This document shows positions 33,451 to 44,176 of a stretch of DNA of 64,000 bases, one piece after another. Source of the stretch: Neoechinorhynchus agilis (taxonomy: Eukaryota > Acanthocephala). Within the stretch, counting starts at the first letter, position 1, and each line of letters starts with the position of its first letter. A program made the translations under genes and the position numbers. Where the stretch lies: contig CM121341.1 in the NCBI GenBank assembly GCA_051530055.1, positions 9,486,001 to 9,550,000 on the forward strand, written 5' to 3'. The notes beneath the pieces are model-generated. The model did no database searches, was not told where the DNA came from, and worked only from the letters and a program-made list of their open reading frames with translations.

Positions 33451-34129
33451 TCTATATGAAATCTGCAATAAAGTCTGTAAATAAAATTAACTGCTTGATT
33501 ATCGTGACTTACGGTTTAAAGCGTATACTCAAGCAACAAACGGACATGAATTTAAAATCGTAATTTTGAACACAATCAGTAAATCAAACTTCTGTCCCCC
33601 AGATATATATTAAATTGAAAACGGGTCTCTTCAGCTTGATATTCATCATGTGGGCATAATAATTATAACCGATTTCGAGGGATAAATACTATGTTTTTCA
33701 ATACTTAATTAGTGATAAGCAAGCATTCATGTTTTCCAAACCATAGCTAAAGACAATCGTCTTTAGATGGTGAACGATTTCCCAAAGGAATACCTATGAT
33801 CAATAACAATTTTTGAGAACCACATCATCCCCCTCAGCTCTCGAATGCTCGATTAGTGTTCGTTGTGTTGCTATTCGTGTAGTGTTCCAATACAAGCGAG
33901 CAAGTTGCTTACTAAGCCAAGAAACCTCCATTTTGGCGTTCATGCTCTCATTTAAGAATTTGAAACGATTCTATAAATGAACGTCACGGACGTATTTGGA
34001 TTCTTAATCTCTTTTTCTCTGTCAACATTTACTGGGATTTTTTAGGTTTAATGATCCGAGGATAGTGGTTTATGCGAATTAGTTTAGAAACCATTTCTGG
34101 ATGCACGCGTTCATCCCAGGCCACGTACG
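33451..34129. other. Spacer between inverted copies
   Basis: No gene seen; AT-rich sequence between the inverted fragment and the upstream region of the coiled-coil gene. Confidence 0.5.
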
Positions 34130-34487
34130 AATCCAAGATTCGCATAATGCAAGTCGACGGTAGCTTGAATTCGAAATTTATAAAGTTTTTGGACCATGCT
34201 TTTATGAATAGATTTCTAACGTTGAAATGATTTTTCACGTTAAAAGTGATTTGACAATTCATAAAATCCTCCGCTTTGTGGTATTAATTCAAAATTGTTT
34301 TGTATTCGATTTGTCGCTAACAGCAATTGGGCTTTTAAATATGTTGATTGCACTATCGTTTGCTTTCTCGTATGTTTCGGAGAATTTTTAATTATTCTTT
34401 ATTTTAAAATGTATCTTCATTTTTATCCATACAAACCGCTCCAACATATTGATTCCTGATAGGAAAACCCCTTCTTCAATTTTAGAA

Positions 34488-37382
34488 ATGAGTCTCAACG
34501 CCAATATTCGTACTGTGATAACTAACCTCGTCGCTGCCTCCGTATCTCCGACATGTAAGCTACGCCGCAATATCCGAACTTGGATTTCTATTAATGATCC
34601 AAATGCTGTTTATAAAATAATGGAGGACATTTGTTTTCAAATTGAAAACACCGTAAATGAACAAAATCCACCTGAAGATTTTTTTATGCTTGGAAAAAAA
34701 CCAAGCGAAATGAAAAAGTTTTTAGAGAATTACTTTAAGATGGCAATTAAACCATTAGAACTATTGGGGCGCGCTTCCTTGATTTTGAGCTTTTACTGCT
34801 ACGGACTGTCAACGCCTTCTGTAAGTGAATTCTTTTTACAAATGTGTACACGATTGAACCAGAGCGACCAAACGACACTCACTTGCCTTTTGTCAGCATT
34901 GTTGTTCGATGGAGACAAAGACCGGAAAACAACAATAAACAATATCCTTGCAAGTGAAGGCGAAAGCCCATACGATAAAAATTGCATTTACTCATCCTTG
35001 TCGGATCTGATGGCTGCTATTCAGAACAGCGAAAATGGTCAATTTGCTCAGCTAGAGAAACCAAAAGAAACAAAGGAAACTGAGCATTCAAATGGCAAGG
35101 GAAGCAACGACGGCAAGAAAGAGTCAATTAAAAGTCCCGACGTATTAAATGGCACACAATGTATTGAAAACGGAGGCGATCCGCTAGGAAAATATGAATC
35201 GGATGACGAGCCTTTCGGTTGGAGTAAGCATATAGAAGGGGCTTCCAAGAGAACAAACAACAAAAATGTAAATATAGATAATTTTCGAAAACAAGAAACA
35301 AAGCCTCAAACGGAAAGTCGATTGTCCCCTATCCGAGATATTGATTCCCAATGCAAAATGCTAAAGGAGGAGCTAAGTGAGAAGGAAAAGCTGCTAGAGG
35401 ACACGAATCGCAGGCTAAAAGAAATATCCGTGCAAAACGATGAATTAAACGCACAAATTGTAAAGCTGAGAATGATCACGAGAAAAATAGAAAACGATTT
35501 TGAGGAAAGGGACAAAAAGTGTTCAGACCAAAATATGAGGATTATAAAGTTAGCAAAACAGAATGCTAACCTGAAGGAGGATCTAAGACTCGCGAAAAGT
35601 ACGAATGCTGATTTATCGAAAAAAGAAAATGAGCTTAAATCGTTCGCAGAAGACGCGCAAGAGGAGGTGATGAAATTGAAGGAATACCAAAAGGAAATTT
35701 TAGAAAGTTTGAATGAGAAAGAGAATCGTTTGATTGACAACAAACGCAGACTGAAGGAGGTATCAAATCAAAACAATGACCTTAATGCTAAAATTTCAGT
35801 ACTGACTAAAAAGCAAAAAATTAATGAATATGAAATTGAGCAGAAAAACAAGAAGTGTGAAACGCTATCTTCAGAATTAGAGGAAATGACGAAGGAAAAT
35901 CAGGATTTAAAAACGAAACTTTCGTCTGCTCAGCGAGAAAAGGAAATCGATTTGTCAAAAACGGAACGGGAGATGCAATGTCGTATTGATGAAAGCCAGC
36001 GGAAAATAATTAATCTTGAGAGATCCCTTAAATTGGCAAATGAGAAATTTGATGCGAAAGTACAAGGTTCATCGGAAACGGAAAAACATTTAGAAAAGGT
36101 TATAAAGCGGAATGAAGAAATGGCTGTCGAATGCAAGGCTAACGGTCAACTCATAAATGACCTAAGGGCTAAATTAAATCAACTAAAGGAAATCAACGAC
36201 CAAAATGAAATTGAAAGGAAATCGAGAGATCGGCAAATTGCAGAAGTTGAAGCTAAATTGAAAGCAGAAATAGACATGACCGCAAAAAGAGTAGAACAGT
36301 TTTCACAGAAGGAAATAAAATGGAAAACTGATAAGCAATCACTTGAACTAAAACTTCAAAACATTATGGGAAAACTGGAACATTTGGAACAGTCGAGGAA
36401 TTTAGAGGAAAATACACGACTTATGGAAAGCAAAGAAGAAAATCTGAGACTTGAGGGTTGCTTGGGAAATGCTAAATCTGAGATCTGTGATCTCAAAACA
36501 AAATCGGAATCTCTTAATAAGGAATTAAGAGAGAAGAACACGAAACTAGCAGAAAGTTCCATGAAGTTAGAAAATCTCCTTGTGCAAAATGGAGAATTAT
36601 TAGAAAAAGTGGAAACCATTCAAAGGAAGTTTGATTGCGCTTTAAGCGAAAATCAAAATCGTTCAATAATTATTCAGACGCAAGACAGTGAAATTAGCAA
36701 ATTGAAGGCGGAACTTCGTGAAAACGTTTCGGTTTACGCTCACGAGCAATGGGAAATGATGAAGAAGTTAAATGATCAAATGATTGAAGAACTAAAGAAG
36801 AACAAACTTGAGAAAAACAAGCTTCTAAAAAGGAACAAAGATTTGGAAGATCATGTTGGCCGCTATACAAGAAAGGTGACAGTCTTGGAGCAATCACAAG
36901 AAGAAATAAAGTCCCAAATGTGCAAGCAAACAAAGGATTTTGAAGATGCGAATAATCGTGCACAACATAGACTCAGGCTATTTGAACGGACGATACGCCA
37001 TCTTTTAAATAGAAGAGTAGAAAACTCAGAAACAGATAAACTAAGAGGTGACGATCCAGTTGGTACGAATATGCCATTTTCGAACATCGCCGGGCAAACT
37101 TTGGGTCCTAAGAGCACTACAACATTGCCAAAAAAAATCAATTGTATGTTAGATGAAGATCAGAACACAACTTCATTGGAAAACCACTCTACACTTTCAA
37201 AAGGAGAAAAAAGAACGCCATTTCCGCGTCCTCAAAGAAAGATCACAGCCATTGGTACACCTTCTAAACCTCCAAAACCGTCACTATTCGAAGATCAATA
37301 TCTCACGAATGCTTTAAATACATGCAGAGAACTGAATGCGATAGCGGATGCATTCGATGCGATTCGTCCGGGTAAAAATTAG
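34488..37382 (+). CDS. Long coiled-coil protein, 964 aa, single exon, unrecognised
   Basis: One uninterrupted frame from ATG 34488 to TAG at 37380-37382, with AATAAA at 37425. The ATG lies 2 nt after 'cttcttcaattttag', a textbook 3' splice site, so the 5' UTR is probably spliced, cis or by leader trans-splicing. Residues 1-170 look globular (LRRNIRTWISINDPNAVYK, FYCYGLSTPSVSEFFLQM, LLSALLFDGDKDR). About 170-270 is polar. Residues 275-850 are charged heptad-type coiled coil rich in Lys, Glu, Asn, Gln and Leu, with a short repeated phrase (LLEDTNRRLKEISVQNDELN and LIDNKRRLKEVSNQNNDLN). The end is Pro/Thr/Ser-rich, then LNTCRELNAIADAFDAIR. The layout resembles cytoskeletal, centrosomal or Golgi tether proteins. 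I do not recognise a family. The lack of introns over 2.9 kb is unusual for this genome. Confidence 0.85.
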   Translation: MSLNANIRTVITNLVAASVSPTCKLRRNIRTWISINDPNAVYKIMEDICFQIENTVNEQNPPEDFFMLGKKPSEMKKFLENYFKMAIKPLELLGRASLILSFYCYGLSTPSVSEFFLQMCTRLNQSDQTTLTCLLSALLFDGDKDRKTTINNILASEGESPYDKNCIYSSLSDLMAAIQNSENGQFAQLEKPKETKETEHSNGKGSNDGKKESIKSPDVLNGTQCIENGGDPLGKYESDDEPFGWSKHIEGASKRTNNKNVNIDNFRKQETKPQTESRLSPIRDIDSQCKMLKEELSEKEKLLEDTNRRLKEISVQNDELNAQIVKLRMITRKIENDFEERDKKCSDQNMRIIKLAKQNANLKEDLRLAKSTNADLSKKENELKSFAEDAQEEVMKLKEYQKEILESLNEKENRLIDNKRRLKEVSNQNNDLNAKISVLTKKQKINEYEIEQKNKKCETLSSELEEMTKENQDLKTKLSSAQREKEIDLSKTEREMQCRIDESQRKIINLERSLKLANEKFDAKVQGSSETEKHLEKVIKRNEEMAVECKANGQLINDLRAKLNQLKEINDQNEIERKSRDRQIAEVEAKLKAEIDMTAKRVEQFSQKEIKWKTDKQSLELKLQNIMGKLEHLEQSRNLEENTRLMESKEENLRLEGCLGNAKSEICDLKTKSESLNKELREKNTKLAESSMKLENLLVQNGELLEKVETIQRKFDCALSENQNRSIIIQTQDSEISKLKAELRENVSVYAHEQWEMMKKLNDQMIEELKKNKLEKNKLLKRNKDLEDHVGRYTRKVTVLEQSQEEIKSQMCKQTKDFEDANNRAQHRLRLFERTIRHLLNRRVENSETDKLRGDDPVGTNMPFSNIAGQTLGPKSTTTLPKKINCMLDEDQNTTSLENHSTLSKGEKRTPFPRPQRKITAIGTPSKPPKPSLFEDQYLTNALNTCRELNAIADAFDAIRPGKN

Positions 37383-37979
37383 AGTGGAACATGTTGTTTT
37401 ACATAATTTAATAGCAAATTGTATAATAAACGCAATTTATGTATAACTATCTTTTGGGATACGGTTTTAAAACATATACAATCTCGTAAAATTCATTCGT
37501 TCTTGTATGATCGCTGCTTGGGCTAAAACGCTAGCTCGAAATTTCAGCAATCCAGAAACTATGCGGCACCAATCGAATTCGATTTACCAGGTTACGAGAA
37601 TCTGAAATTAAAGAGTTATGAATTCTCGCTACCAGGGGTTAGTCCCTAGCTGGTCGTTTGCAACCATTGACGGAAACTTGATCGCTGCCTGAATCTCGAC
37701 ACCATGGATTAAAAGCCTCCACGAAATCTTCAACCAAAGTTTAATTCTCGCCAAGAAAAGACTGAATTATTATGCGGTTTGCTTCATACGATCCCAAATA
37801 AGCTGGGAGAGAAATATCGGCTGCTTTTCGGATACCGAAACCGCCAGACGACACAGGAAAGGACGCTTGACGCCAGGCCTCGTCCGACAGATGAGTATAT
37901 CAAATTTTCTCGAGAGAGAGGTTTTCACCGTCTCATCTTATTTTGCCAGCTTATCCATACGTCTTCCTCGAGACGATTA
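37383..37979. other. 3' flank, no gene seen
   Basis: Contains the poly-A signal AATAAA at 37425-37430 of the upstream gene. The frame 37779-38213 on the plus strand is a shadow of the TGS1-like remnant and shows no domain. Confidence 0.5.
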
Positions 37980-38400
37980 CACGCGTCCACGTCAAGGAGG
38001 GCTAAGAAAAACCAGATCAAAGCATTGGGAATGGAAAGTAGGATAATTGCAGTCAGCAGGAACAAAATCGACTATTTTTTCGGTTTCAAAAATAAAAGAA
38101 TTGTGCTTGGCGTATTCGAGGGCGTCTGGGTCGTTGTCGATGCCAATAGTGAAGTATCGTTTTGCGAAATGGATTCCGTTTCCACTAACTCTGCAGTACA
38201 CGTCGAGACATAATCGGTTGATTTAGAGATCTGCTTCGCTACCAACTCCTGGGTCGCAGAAAAGAAATCAACATCGTCCCACGTTTTAACACCACTGTCG
38301 AATTGAACAAAAAGTTTGTGTTTGCTCGCATAAGGAGGTTTTGTTGCTTTTGGACAAGAATCAGGTTCCGAGAATTGGACTATACGTATTGTAATTTGTT
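37980..38400 (-). pseudogene. TGS1: TGS1-like (trimethylguanosine synthase) remnant
   Basis: Minus strand: KPPYASKHKLFVQFDSGVKTW...DFFSATQELVAKQI matches the TGS1 'RYRLFSRFDDGIKLD..GWFSVTPEKIAEHIA' segment. In another frame, VYCRVSGNGIHFAKRYFTIGIDNDP...ALEYAKHNS...VDFVPADC...FDLVFLSPP matches 'DAFCGVGGNTIQFA...VIAIDIDP...LARNNA...FICGDF...DVVFLSPPWGG'. TGS1 makes the trimethyl cap of snRNAs, snoRNAs and spliced leaders. The two parts are in different frames (one base lost near 38205). The SAM-binding G-x-G reads RVSGN, and the catalytic SPPW is cut after SPP. So this is a decayed fragment and not the working gene. Confidence 0.7.
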
Positions 38401-39473
38401 GGATCGCACTAGAAATCAGAAAATTTTTAAAACGTAGGGACTTTCCCCAAATCCCATCTTCGAACGCGTATTTATGGGGCTTACTATGACTCTTATTTCT
38501 CGTAAGGGGTTAGCAATTCGAAGTTCGCGAAAATCGCAATCAAAAATCGTTGGAAAGTTCTATATAAACTTCGTTTTGGGTGCTTTAGAATGGAAAAATC
38601 TTAATTTCTTAAACCGGTTAACTTTAAAAAACGGAATGAAAAGCTTGAAGCGAAAGGCGGCAAGCGGTCACGGAATGTTTTGTAAAGGTTCACTTACCAT
38701 AGGAGCAGAGATTGCTCTCTCGTTACTTTGTTCGGATGCAGAAACTTAGCTCCTGGCCTATCACAATAAAAGATGGCTACCGGCCATGCCTAAACAATCA
38801 GGATTAAACCGTTACCCAATGGGTACTTTCATTCAAAAATGACGGCGTCCACTGGACGATGCACAGCAGAAGTTACTTTCGGTCAAAAGCTCACTTGATA
38901 AATCAATATTGTTCCTGTTCATAAATCTTAAATAGATTCGAGTCGTCAGATATGCCGAGCTTCTGCATTGGTTTCAATTATTCACAAAATATATAAAGTT
39001 GCGACTTCAACTAAACGAAGGATTTCGTACAATATTGAAAGTAACTACCTAAAGGATTATTGTAACGAAATTATTCATTATAGTTTTAGTTTCAATGATA
39101 ATCAAACATCGCTAATTGAAACTAAAGGATTATTATCGATTGTTGGGTGGCACTCATTTCGAAGGTCATCGATCTTCCTGACATGCTCCAATCAGTTATC
39201 ACTGACCCAATTCCTCCCTCTTGAGGAGGTCCAACTCCTTTGAGGCCGAGGATTCCAAATTTGTCAAAAATATAGTCGAAGATCAATCCTTTCATATAAA
39301 TTCTGCAATTGCGTTCTTTATTCGTGGTTCAAAATCGAAGGTCCGGAAAATCTCCACGAAGCCCGTCGCAGGCTTGAAGTTTATCATAAGCTTCAATAAA
39401 CTAAGGTAATGGTAGAGAGTTTTCGCTTGTTACAGTTCCTGGCATCTCCATTTTTTATTCCAAGGATCTAAAT
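38401..39473. other. No gene seen
   Basis: Short frames at 38474-38749 and 38968-39243 show no recognisable domain or splice pattern. Confidence 0.4.
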
Positions 39474-39960
39474 GTGCATGTAATCTTTCTCAATTTTCCG
39501 ATTTCGTTTCTTTTATTGCAGAATCTTTTAGTTCCTCTTCTTAGGCTTCCATCTCAATTTTTCGCTCTTCGTTTTAGCATTGACTTTATTGTCGGTGACT
39601 TTAATGATCCTTCAATGAAATGGACCAAAGTCATAAACAAAGAATTATCATCCCTTTTTAGACCTTATTATTCTTATGAAGTGTCTTAATTTACTACGCT
39701 TTTGAGAATTATTATTCTCAAAAGAGTCTTAATTTACTACCTGAAGTTGACTGGCAACTATTTCTTTTTCACTTGGCTGGTCATGATGCTTTAACCTGGT
39801 CCATTGGACTTGTGGACACTTTAGGCCGAGTTCTGCATTCGTCTCCTCGTAACGTTTCTCCCTTCCGATCTATGAACCAGTCTTTTATCCAGGAATTATT
39901 TTTGTCCCAATCCCATTTATGCCCTCCCGCAAATCAGTAATGTCATTAATACGGCGTCTA
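39474..39960 (+). mobile_element. LINE APE-endonuclease fragment
   Basis: Contains FIVGDFNDPSMKWTKV, matching FCFGDFNDPSPKWIKAL of the LINE at 50283. 'LFLFHLAGHDALTW' and 'SIGLVDTLGRVLHS' further on resemble the connector after the endonuclease. A short, broken, 5'- and 3'-truncated piece. Confidence 0.65.
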
Positions 39961-39962
39961 AT

Positions 39963-40223
39963 TTATTTCTTTGTCAGCCTGTAATGATTTTTTCTAATCC
40001 CCATGAAAGTAGGTAATCGCGTTTTCTTGGCCATCGGCTGTATCCTGCCAAACACTTTGGCGATGCACTTATCGTAAAAGTACTTTCTCGGCGCTTCTGG
40101 GAATCTCGTGGTCGACAACAGCATTAAAAATTTATTATTTTGAAATCTACAGCAGATTGTTTTATAGGAGAACAATCCGATCCGAATTTTATCGAGCAGA
40201 TTTACCTTCGTAATTGCTGACAT
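39963..40223 (-). other. 86-codon open frame, unrecognised
   Basis: Minus-strand frame starting MSAITKVNLLDKIRIGLFSYKTI and ending RKNHYRLTKK. It is basic with a hydrophobic central stretch and shows no motif I recognise. It directly abuts the LINE fragment. It could be an exon of an unknown gene or a chance frame. Confidence 0.25.
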
Positions 40224-41090
40224 GTAATCGTCATCTAAGTCCTAGAATTTATGAAACGAGTATCCTTGCTGCCAACGTCATGTGAGCACAGTTGTATGAG
40301 CTTAATTGCCATTTTCTTAAAAGATAAACCAAAGGTTTGTACTTAAACTTCTACAAAATATTAGAAGGTATATCGCTTGCATTTATATTCTAGGTTTTGT
40401 CTAATATTATGAAAGGTAAACATCTCAATAGTGAAAATGACGATTTTTCAATACTGATTGCATTTTATACGAGCGATGAAAAAGTCAACATGCACTTAGA
40501 TTTCATAAACGTTCGATGCTCTTAACGATACTCACTTTTCCTGTGAAGCAAGCCTTCTATTTTTGTTTCGGAATTGAAATTTTCTCATTGGCTCTTGCAA
40601 TTCGACAATAAAGAATTTTTCGTCGAAGAATGAAGCTCTTAAAGCTGCAAACCCAGTGGATAAATACGTGTTGATTTTGGAGCATTTCTCGGCTAATTTT
40701 GAAGTTTTTTACGTTTATTATAAAAGTATTTTTAAAGTACCCAAGCTTAAAGTAGGACTCACAACTTAAGATCTTGCGAATATTGCTGTAGTCTTTTTTT
40801 AATAAACAATCTTTAACACAATTATCAAATACATTTGCAGAAGTTGGTACTCGTCCAGGGTTAATTCGATAGTTTGAATCAGTGGAATATTAGAGGAAAT
40901 GCACCTGAGTTTCTATGAATTATAGAGCGTATCTTGAGGAGAACCGTTTGGCAGAATCTCGCTGATTGGTGTTTGCAAGCACGATAATATGTTTGGAATG
41001 ATGGTTTGTTTGATCTAGATGATTCAAACCAAAAAACATCGCACTACTTCGAATGTTACGAAAACCTTGAAAAGATATCCAATTTACGAC
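40224..41090. other. No gene seen
   Basis: AT-rich with stops in all frames; no repeat family of this window detected here. Confidence 0.4.
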
Positions 41091-41650
41091 GCGATTTCAG
41101 CAAAGACGTGCAGTGTTGTGTGCGCTTGCAAACCTACTGATTCGGAGCAAAACGTTTTTTGAAATTATGAACTGTTTCCGGCATTGTCTATGCCTACAAT
41201 GCGCTCGTTCGTGGTTTGAGGAGGAAGATAAATATAGTTGCCCAATTTGTCGACGAATCCCGGATTCCATATTCCACAGAGGCATTGCATGATACCGTTG
41301 TGGCAAGTCAAAAAGTTGAAAATAAAATAGATGAAGAAGCCTTGGAGGTGATAAAAGCTGCCATGGCTAAAAGTAAATACGTTTAATTGCAATCGGATGT
41401 TCCAAAGTTAGACAAATTTTTTGCGATGAGCGAAATCCCTTCGTTCCCTCTATTTCGGAACTTCTTCTGATTGGTGTATAAGTTGAGTGTTTAGCGTCAA
41501 GTAGCGCAAAATCAGAATTTTTGTCCTATCTGAATCAAAATAAAAAGTTTGAAAACGTTGACGATATTCTAATACCAACTTATGGTAACAGTTTTGAAAA
41601 AGTTAAACTTGGATGTTTAAATGTTGAGCAGGTTGACGCAATCTTATCAT
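41091..41650 (+). pseudogene. RING-finger gene remnant
   Basis: Around 41115-41262 the pieces VCACKP, EIMNCFRHCLCLQCARSWFEEEDKYSCPICRR form the second half of a C3HC4 RING (C-x-H-xx-C-xx-C...CPxC). A downstream frame, LHDTVVASQKVENKIDEEALEVIKAAM, and SEFLSYLNQNKKFENVDDILIPTYGNSF near 41515-41590 continue as plausible coding. At least two frame changes and stops separate these. RING proteins are usually E3 ubiquitin ligases. The first zinc ligands and flanking domains are missing or shifted, so it looks dead. Confidence 0.55.
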
Positions 41651-41867
41651 AAGTTTGGGAAGGACATTCAGCACATTGCGGCAAAACCGGACACATTTTA
41701 AATCGTATCTCACTTGCCCGAAAAACAATTCGATTTCTCAATGTCTTACGCTCGTAATTTGATTTATACAATTTAAAGAGCGCGTTTTGTCGACAACAAC
41801 GCAATAAAATGTTTAACCATCGATCACGTTATTGCACTAAAAAGTATTTAAATCGATTAGTAAATTC

Positions 41868-42075
41868 GCCTTTCGTCACATTTGAAAAATGTTGTTTTAT
41901 ATTGATTTATATTTTTATATATCGATTAGTGACATAAGGAATTGTTAGTAAACATATTGGTGTGTGTGGTGCCGAGACTGGCGGTTGTGACTTAATAAAA
42001 ACCAGTTATTGAAATCCATGGAGAACACAACAATTGGCGACGAGAGTAAAGCGGATATGGCAAAAGAATTGATGC
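41868..42075 (+). mobile_element. Ty3/gypsy-type LTR end and leader fossil, second copy
   Basis: Near-identical to 23435-23640 and 52744-52950, including 'acaacaattggcgacgagag'. No coding region attached. Confidence 0.6.
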
Positions 42076-42470
42076 AGATGTAAAGGGAAGAACAATCACG
42101 GAAGCTTTTCTTGAATCGTATGAGGGGAGTCAACCGATAGCGAAGAAAATTCTAAAGGAAAAGTTTTGTCTTGACCAAGACTTTGTGGTGGCATTTGAAG
42201 AATGGTGCCAGCAGACAGGCGCTAACCATGTTCCCGTGAATGGCCTCAGACAGTCGATCTGAGACAGACCTCTCGCCGCGAGAGCTTACAGCTCTCTACT
42301 TTCACGACAAACGAGACCGTGTCGCCCGAAATCATCAACCAAAGACGGGAGACCAAGTCTTTAGGACTGCGATCATCGTTACCTCATCAGTGGAAGAGCT
42401 CCCACAGATGCCAGGGGAACAGTCTCCAACCACGCCCCGATTATGCCAGTGCGTTCTTTATCAGAAATAA
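42076..42470 (+). mobile_element. REL-endonuclease LINE fragment in mosaic, second copy
   Basis: Same sequence as 23641-24030, with a few base changes. Confidence 0.6.
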
Positions 42471-42493
42471 CGCTTCGTGAGCCGAGAGAGCGC

Positions 42494-43330
42494 TCACCCT
42501 ATCGCACAGGAACGAAAGTTTCGGTATGATACGGCCGATCTCAGCTTCCACATTTGAATCAAAGATGCAACTACCCAGGAGCTGAGTTGCTCTGGAGTCA
42601 CGAGTTTCAGACCTGGAGCTACGGCCTCGAACCCATACATCAGATCCTTGACTTTGGAGGTGTCCTCGATATTAAATACTAGGCGCTCACACTTTCCAGC
42701 ATTAAGATCAACGCCCAATGTCGCAGTCTTCGTTATCAGCGTCTCCAAATCGCTCAGTACAACGGAGGGATCACCTCCGAGCGCAGCGTCATCCGAGTAC
42801 CAAGCGTTGATGCTGGAATGGAGAGAATGCGCTATGGATTTACTGTTAGGGAGAATGCGATTGGACCGCGAGGATCTCGTTGCTGTACTCCTCTTTCGGA
42901 CCAAATGAGATGGTCTTCGAAAAGCAAAGGAGTCGCCGTCCCGTAGGCATTGAGAAAATACTGGAAGGCTTCTGGTGCTTGATCCCTAATAGCGCAGAAC
43001 ATACTTTCTCCATTGAGAGAGTTAAAGGCGTTCCGAAAATCACACTGAAGAATCACGCACTGCTCTGAGCTTCTCGTAGCAAAGTTTCGGAACGAGTGGA
43101 CAATAGCTTCCGCCCTGCAGGATGTGCAGCTGGACTGGGCGAAGTTGTTGCCCGATTTTCTCTGTGATACGTTTACAGAGAATTTTTCCTGCGAGTCGGC
43201 GTATCGTCGAAGATACGGCGATGGGACGGATCCGACCGAGGGATGAGCTGACGGACAGCGTTGCCCTCCTCTGATTCCTTTTTAGATAACCGAAGAAAAG
43301 CTTCCTGACGAAGACGCAAGGCGTCGAAAA
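42494..43330 (-). mobile_element. REL-endonuclease LINE, RT domain
   Basis: Minus strand gives GRIRPIAVSSTIRRLAGKI (N-terminal RT), then CDFRNAFNSLN (motif A), EAFQYFLNAYG, SERGVQQRDPRGPIAF (motif B, with QGDP changed to QRDP and LGP to RGP), YSDDAALGGDPSVVL (motif C) and LGVDLNAGKCE. This is the fullest RT of the family in the window. Several frame changes, so inactive. The segment 42494-42795 is shared with 24059-24364 and 53370-53687, but here it continues into motifs A and B, so this copy may preserve the original context. Confidence 0.8.
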
Positions 43331-44176
43331 TTTGAAGTAAGAAATAAATAAAACACCCATTTTTCGTTCGATAATAAATCTGGAATAAAACATGAGGGTG
43401 TTGGGAAAAGAGGCTTTCCATAATATGCTGTAGGGATAATCAATTAAGCGGATGGAGTTATTCGATTTCCTCTGAGCTTTTAAAATCACAACCTTGGCGC
43501 CATTGTAGAACGTTCAACAAATTTAAAATATCTGCAGTACGAACATAAAAGCCCACGGATAATTAACAAATGGCGCTTCCCATTAAATTTATTCTTTTCA
43601 ATCCGAATATCCTTCCTTTTGTCTACACCTTTAAGATATTTGTCCAACTTACAAATTCATTTATTTCCCACGCCCTTACCTATCACTCGTTTGTAAGGAT
43701 TTATCCTTGATTTAATGAGTCTAGGTGAATTCGGCACTTCCTCCCAAAAAACGTAATTTCACTATCCGGTTCAAAAAACCCTAACTGTAGAGCTCCTTAT
43801 CAATGTTTTCATTAGATGTTTGGTGTTAGTACAACGCTCGTAATCCCAATTCATTTAATCTGCTTTTGCGCGACACGAAAAGAAGCTGACTAAAGTCCCA
43901 ACCTCAGAAACTCTCCTACAAAAAATAACCACCAATTCACCCACTCGACCGGATATTCTCACCTGAACGGACCCGTAATCTCCTCCAAATTCAACAAACA
44001 CCACATTCATTTATCCTATCAGAAATCGTGCCTCAAGCCGAAACGAAGGGCCTTTCGTCGATGATGAGCTATTCACTCCAATTAACAATCTAATAAATAA
44101 CAGCCAATTACGTTAAGAAGGAGAGCGCGTATCGTCAAAACTCGCTGATGGAGATGTTCTGGGAGCTGCCCGTATT
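43331..44176. other. No gene seen
   Basis: No domain-bearing frame; probably untranslated or decayed LINE flanks. Confidence 0.4.

Noticed and set aside
35048-37141. Several minus-strand frames of 70-145 codons
   Set aside because: Antisense shadows of the 964-aa coiled-coil gene, rich in Ser, Phe and Leu as expected from complementing Lys/Glu/Asn codons.
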